The position numbers were made by a program, and so were the translations under genes. A stretch of 6,136 bases of DNA from NCBI GenBank assembly GCA_026982275.1, contig JALSHK010000038.1:1-6136 (forward strand). The letters run 5' to 3'. This DNA comes from Paracoccaceae bacterium (GTDB lineage Bacteria > Pseudomonadota > Alphaproteobacteria > Rhodobacterales > Rhodobacteraceae). Position 1 is the stretch's first letter, and each line of letters starts with the position of its first letter. This document shows positions 6,100-6,136 of the stretch, one piece after another. Under the pieces are notes generated by a model. The model was given only the letters and a program-made list of their open reading frames with translations. It did not search any database and was not told where the DNA came from.

Positions 6100-6103
6100 T
6101 GTG

Positions 6104-6111
6104 CTTTCCTT
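6104..6111 (-). promoter_or_regulatory. Ribosome binding site that sets the oxidase start
   Basis: On the minus strand AAGGAAAG precedes the ATG at 6099, with a 7-base spacer after the AAGGA core. It supports the 360-residue product over the 365-residue one beginning at 6114 (extra residues MKEST). Confidence 0.65.
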
Positions 6112-6136
6112 CATCCGGCTGCAAATATGGGCAATG

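Overview
The window looks like a piece of an alphaproteobacterial chromosome, most likely Rhodobacterales (Roseobacter-like). This is inferred from gene content and from resemblance to recalled families, not from any search. The supporting points are a BMP-type nucleoside ABC permease joined to a purine nucleoside phosphorylase, TauE/SafE-type exporters followed by a TIGR02186 / Alph_Pro_TM protein, and a NavAb/NavSp1-type sodium channel. The window is densely coded: seven genes, no gap above about 90 bases, and no RNA gene, insertion sequence, CRISPR array or prophage seen.

Left part, + strand (1-1411): the 3' end of a nucleoside ABC transporter permease overlaps by 17 bases the start of a purine nucleoside phosphorylase. 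Together they describe uptake of purine nucleosides and their phosphorolysis to base plus (deoxy)ribose-1-phosphate.

Middle part, + strand (1494-4177): two full-length tandem paralogues of the TSUP (TauE/SafE) membrane exporter family, about 69% identical by my hand alignment. A TIGR02186-family protein with a signal peptide, a large extracytoplasmic domain and one C-terminal membrane anchor follows with no gap (TAAATG). The three genes look like one export module, possibly for sulfite, organosulfonates or another small anion. The substrate cannot be read from the sequence. The paralogues share a 10-base element upstream of each start and a 41-base perfectly identical coding block.

Right part, - strand (4174-6099): a DadA/ThiO-like FAD-dependent amino-acid oxidase, then, 60 bases downstream, a single-domain voltage-gated sodium channel. 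The channel's selectivity filter and S4 gating arginines can be read directly. Its stop codon overlaps the stop codon of the TIGR02186 gene in a convergent arrangement.

No wholly new system is evident. The best candidates for follow-up are the paired TSUP exporters with their uncharacterised anchored partner, and the sodium channel with its distinctive C-terminal region.
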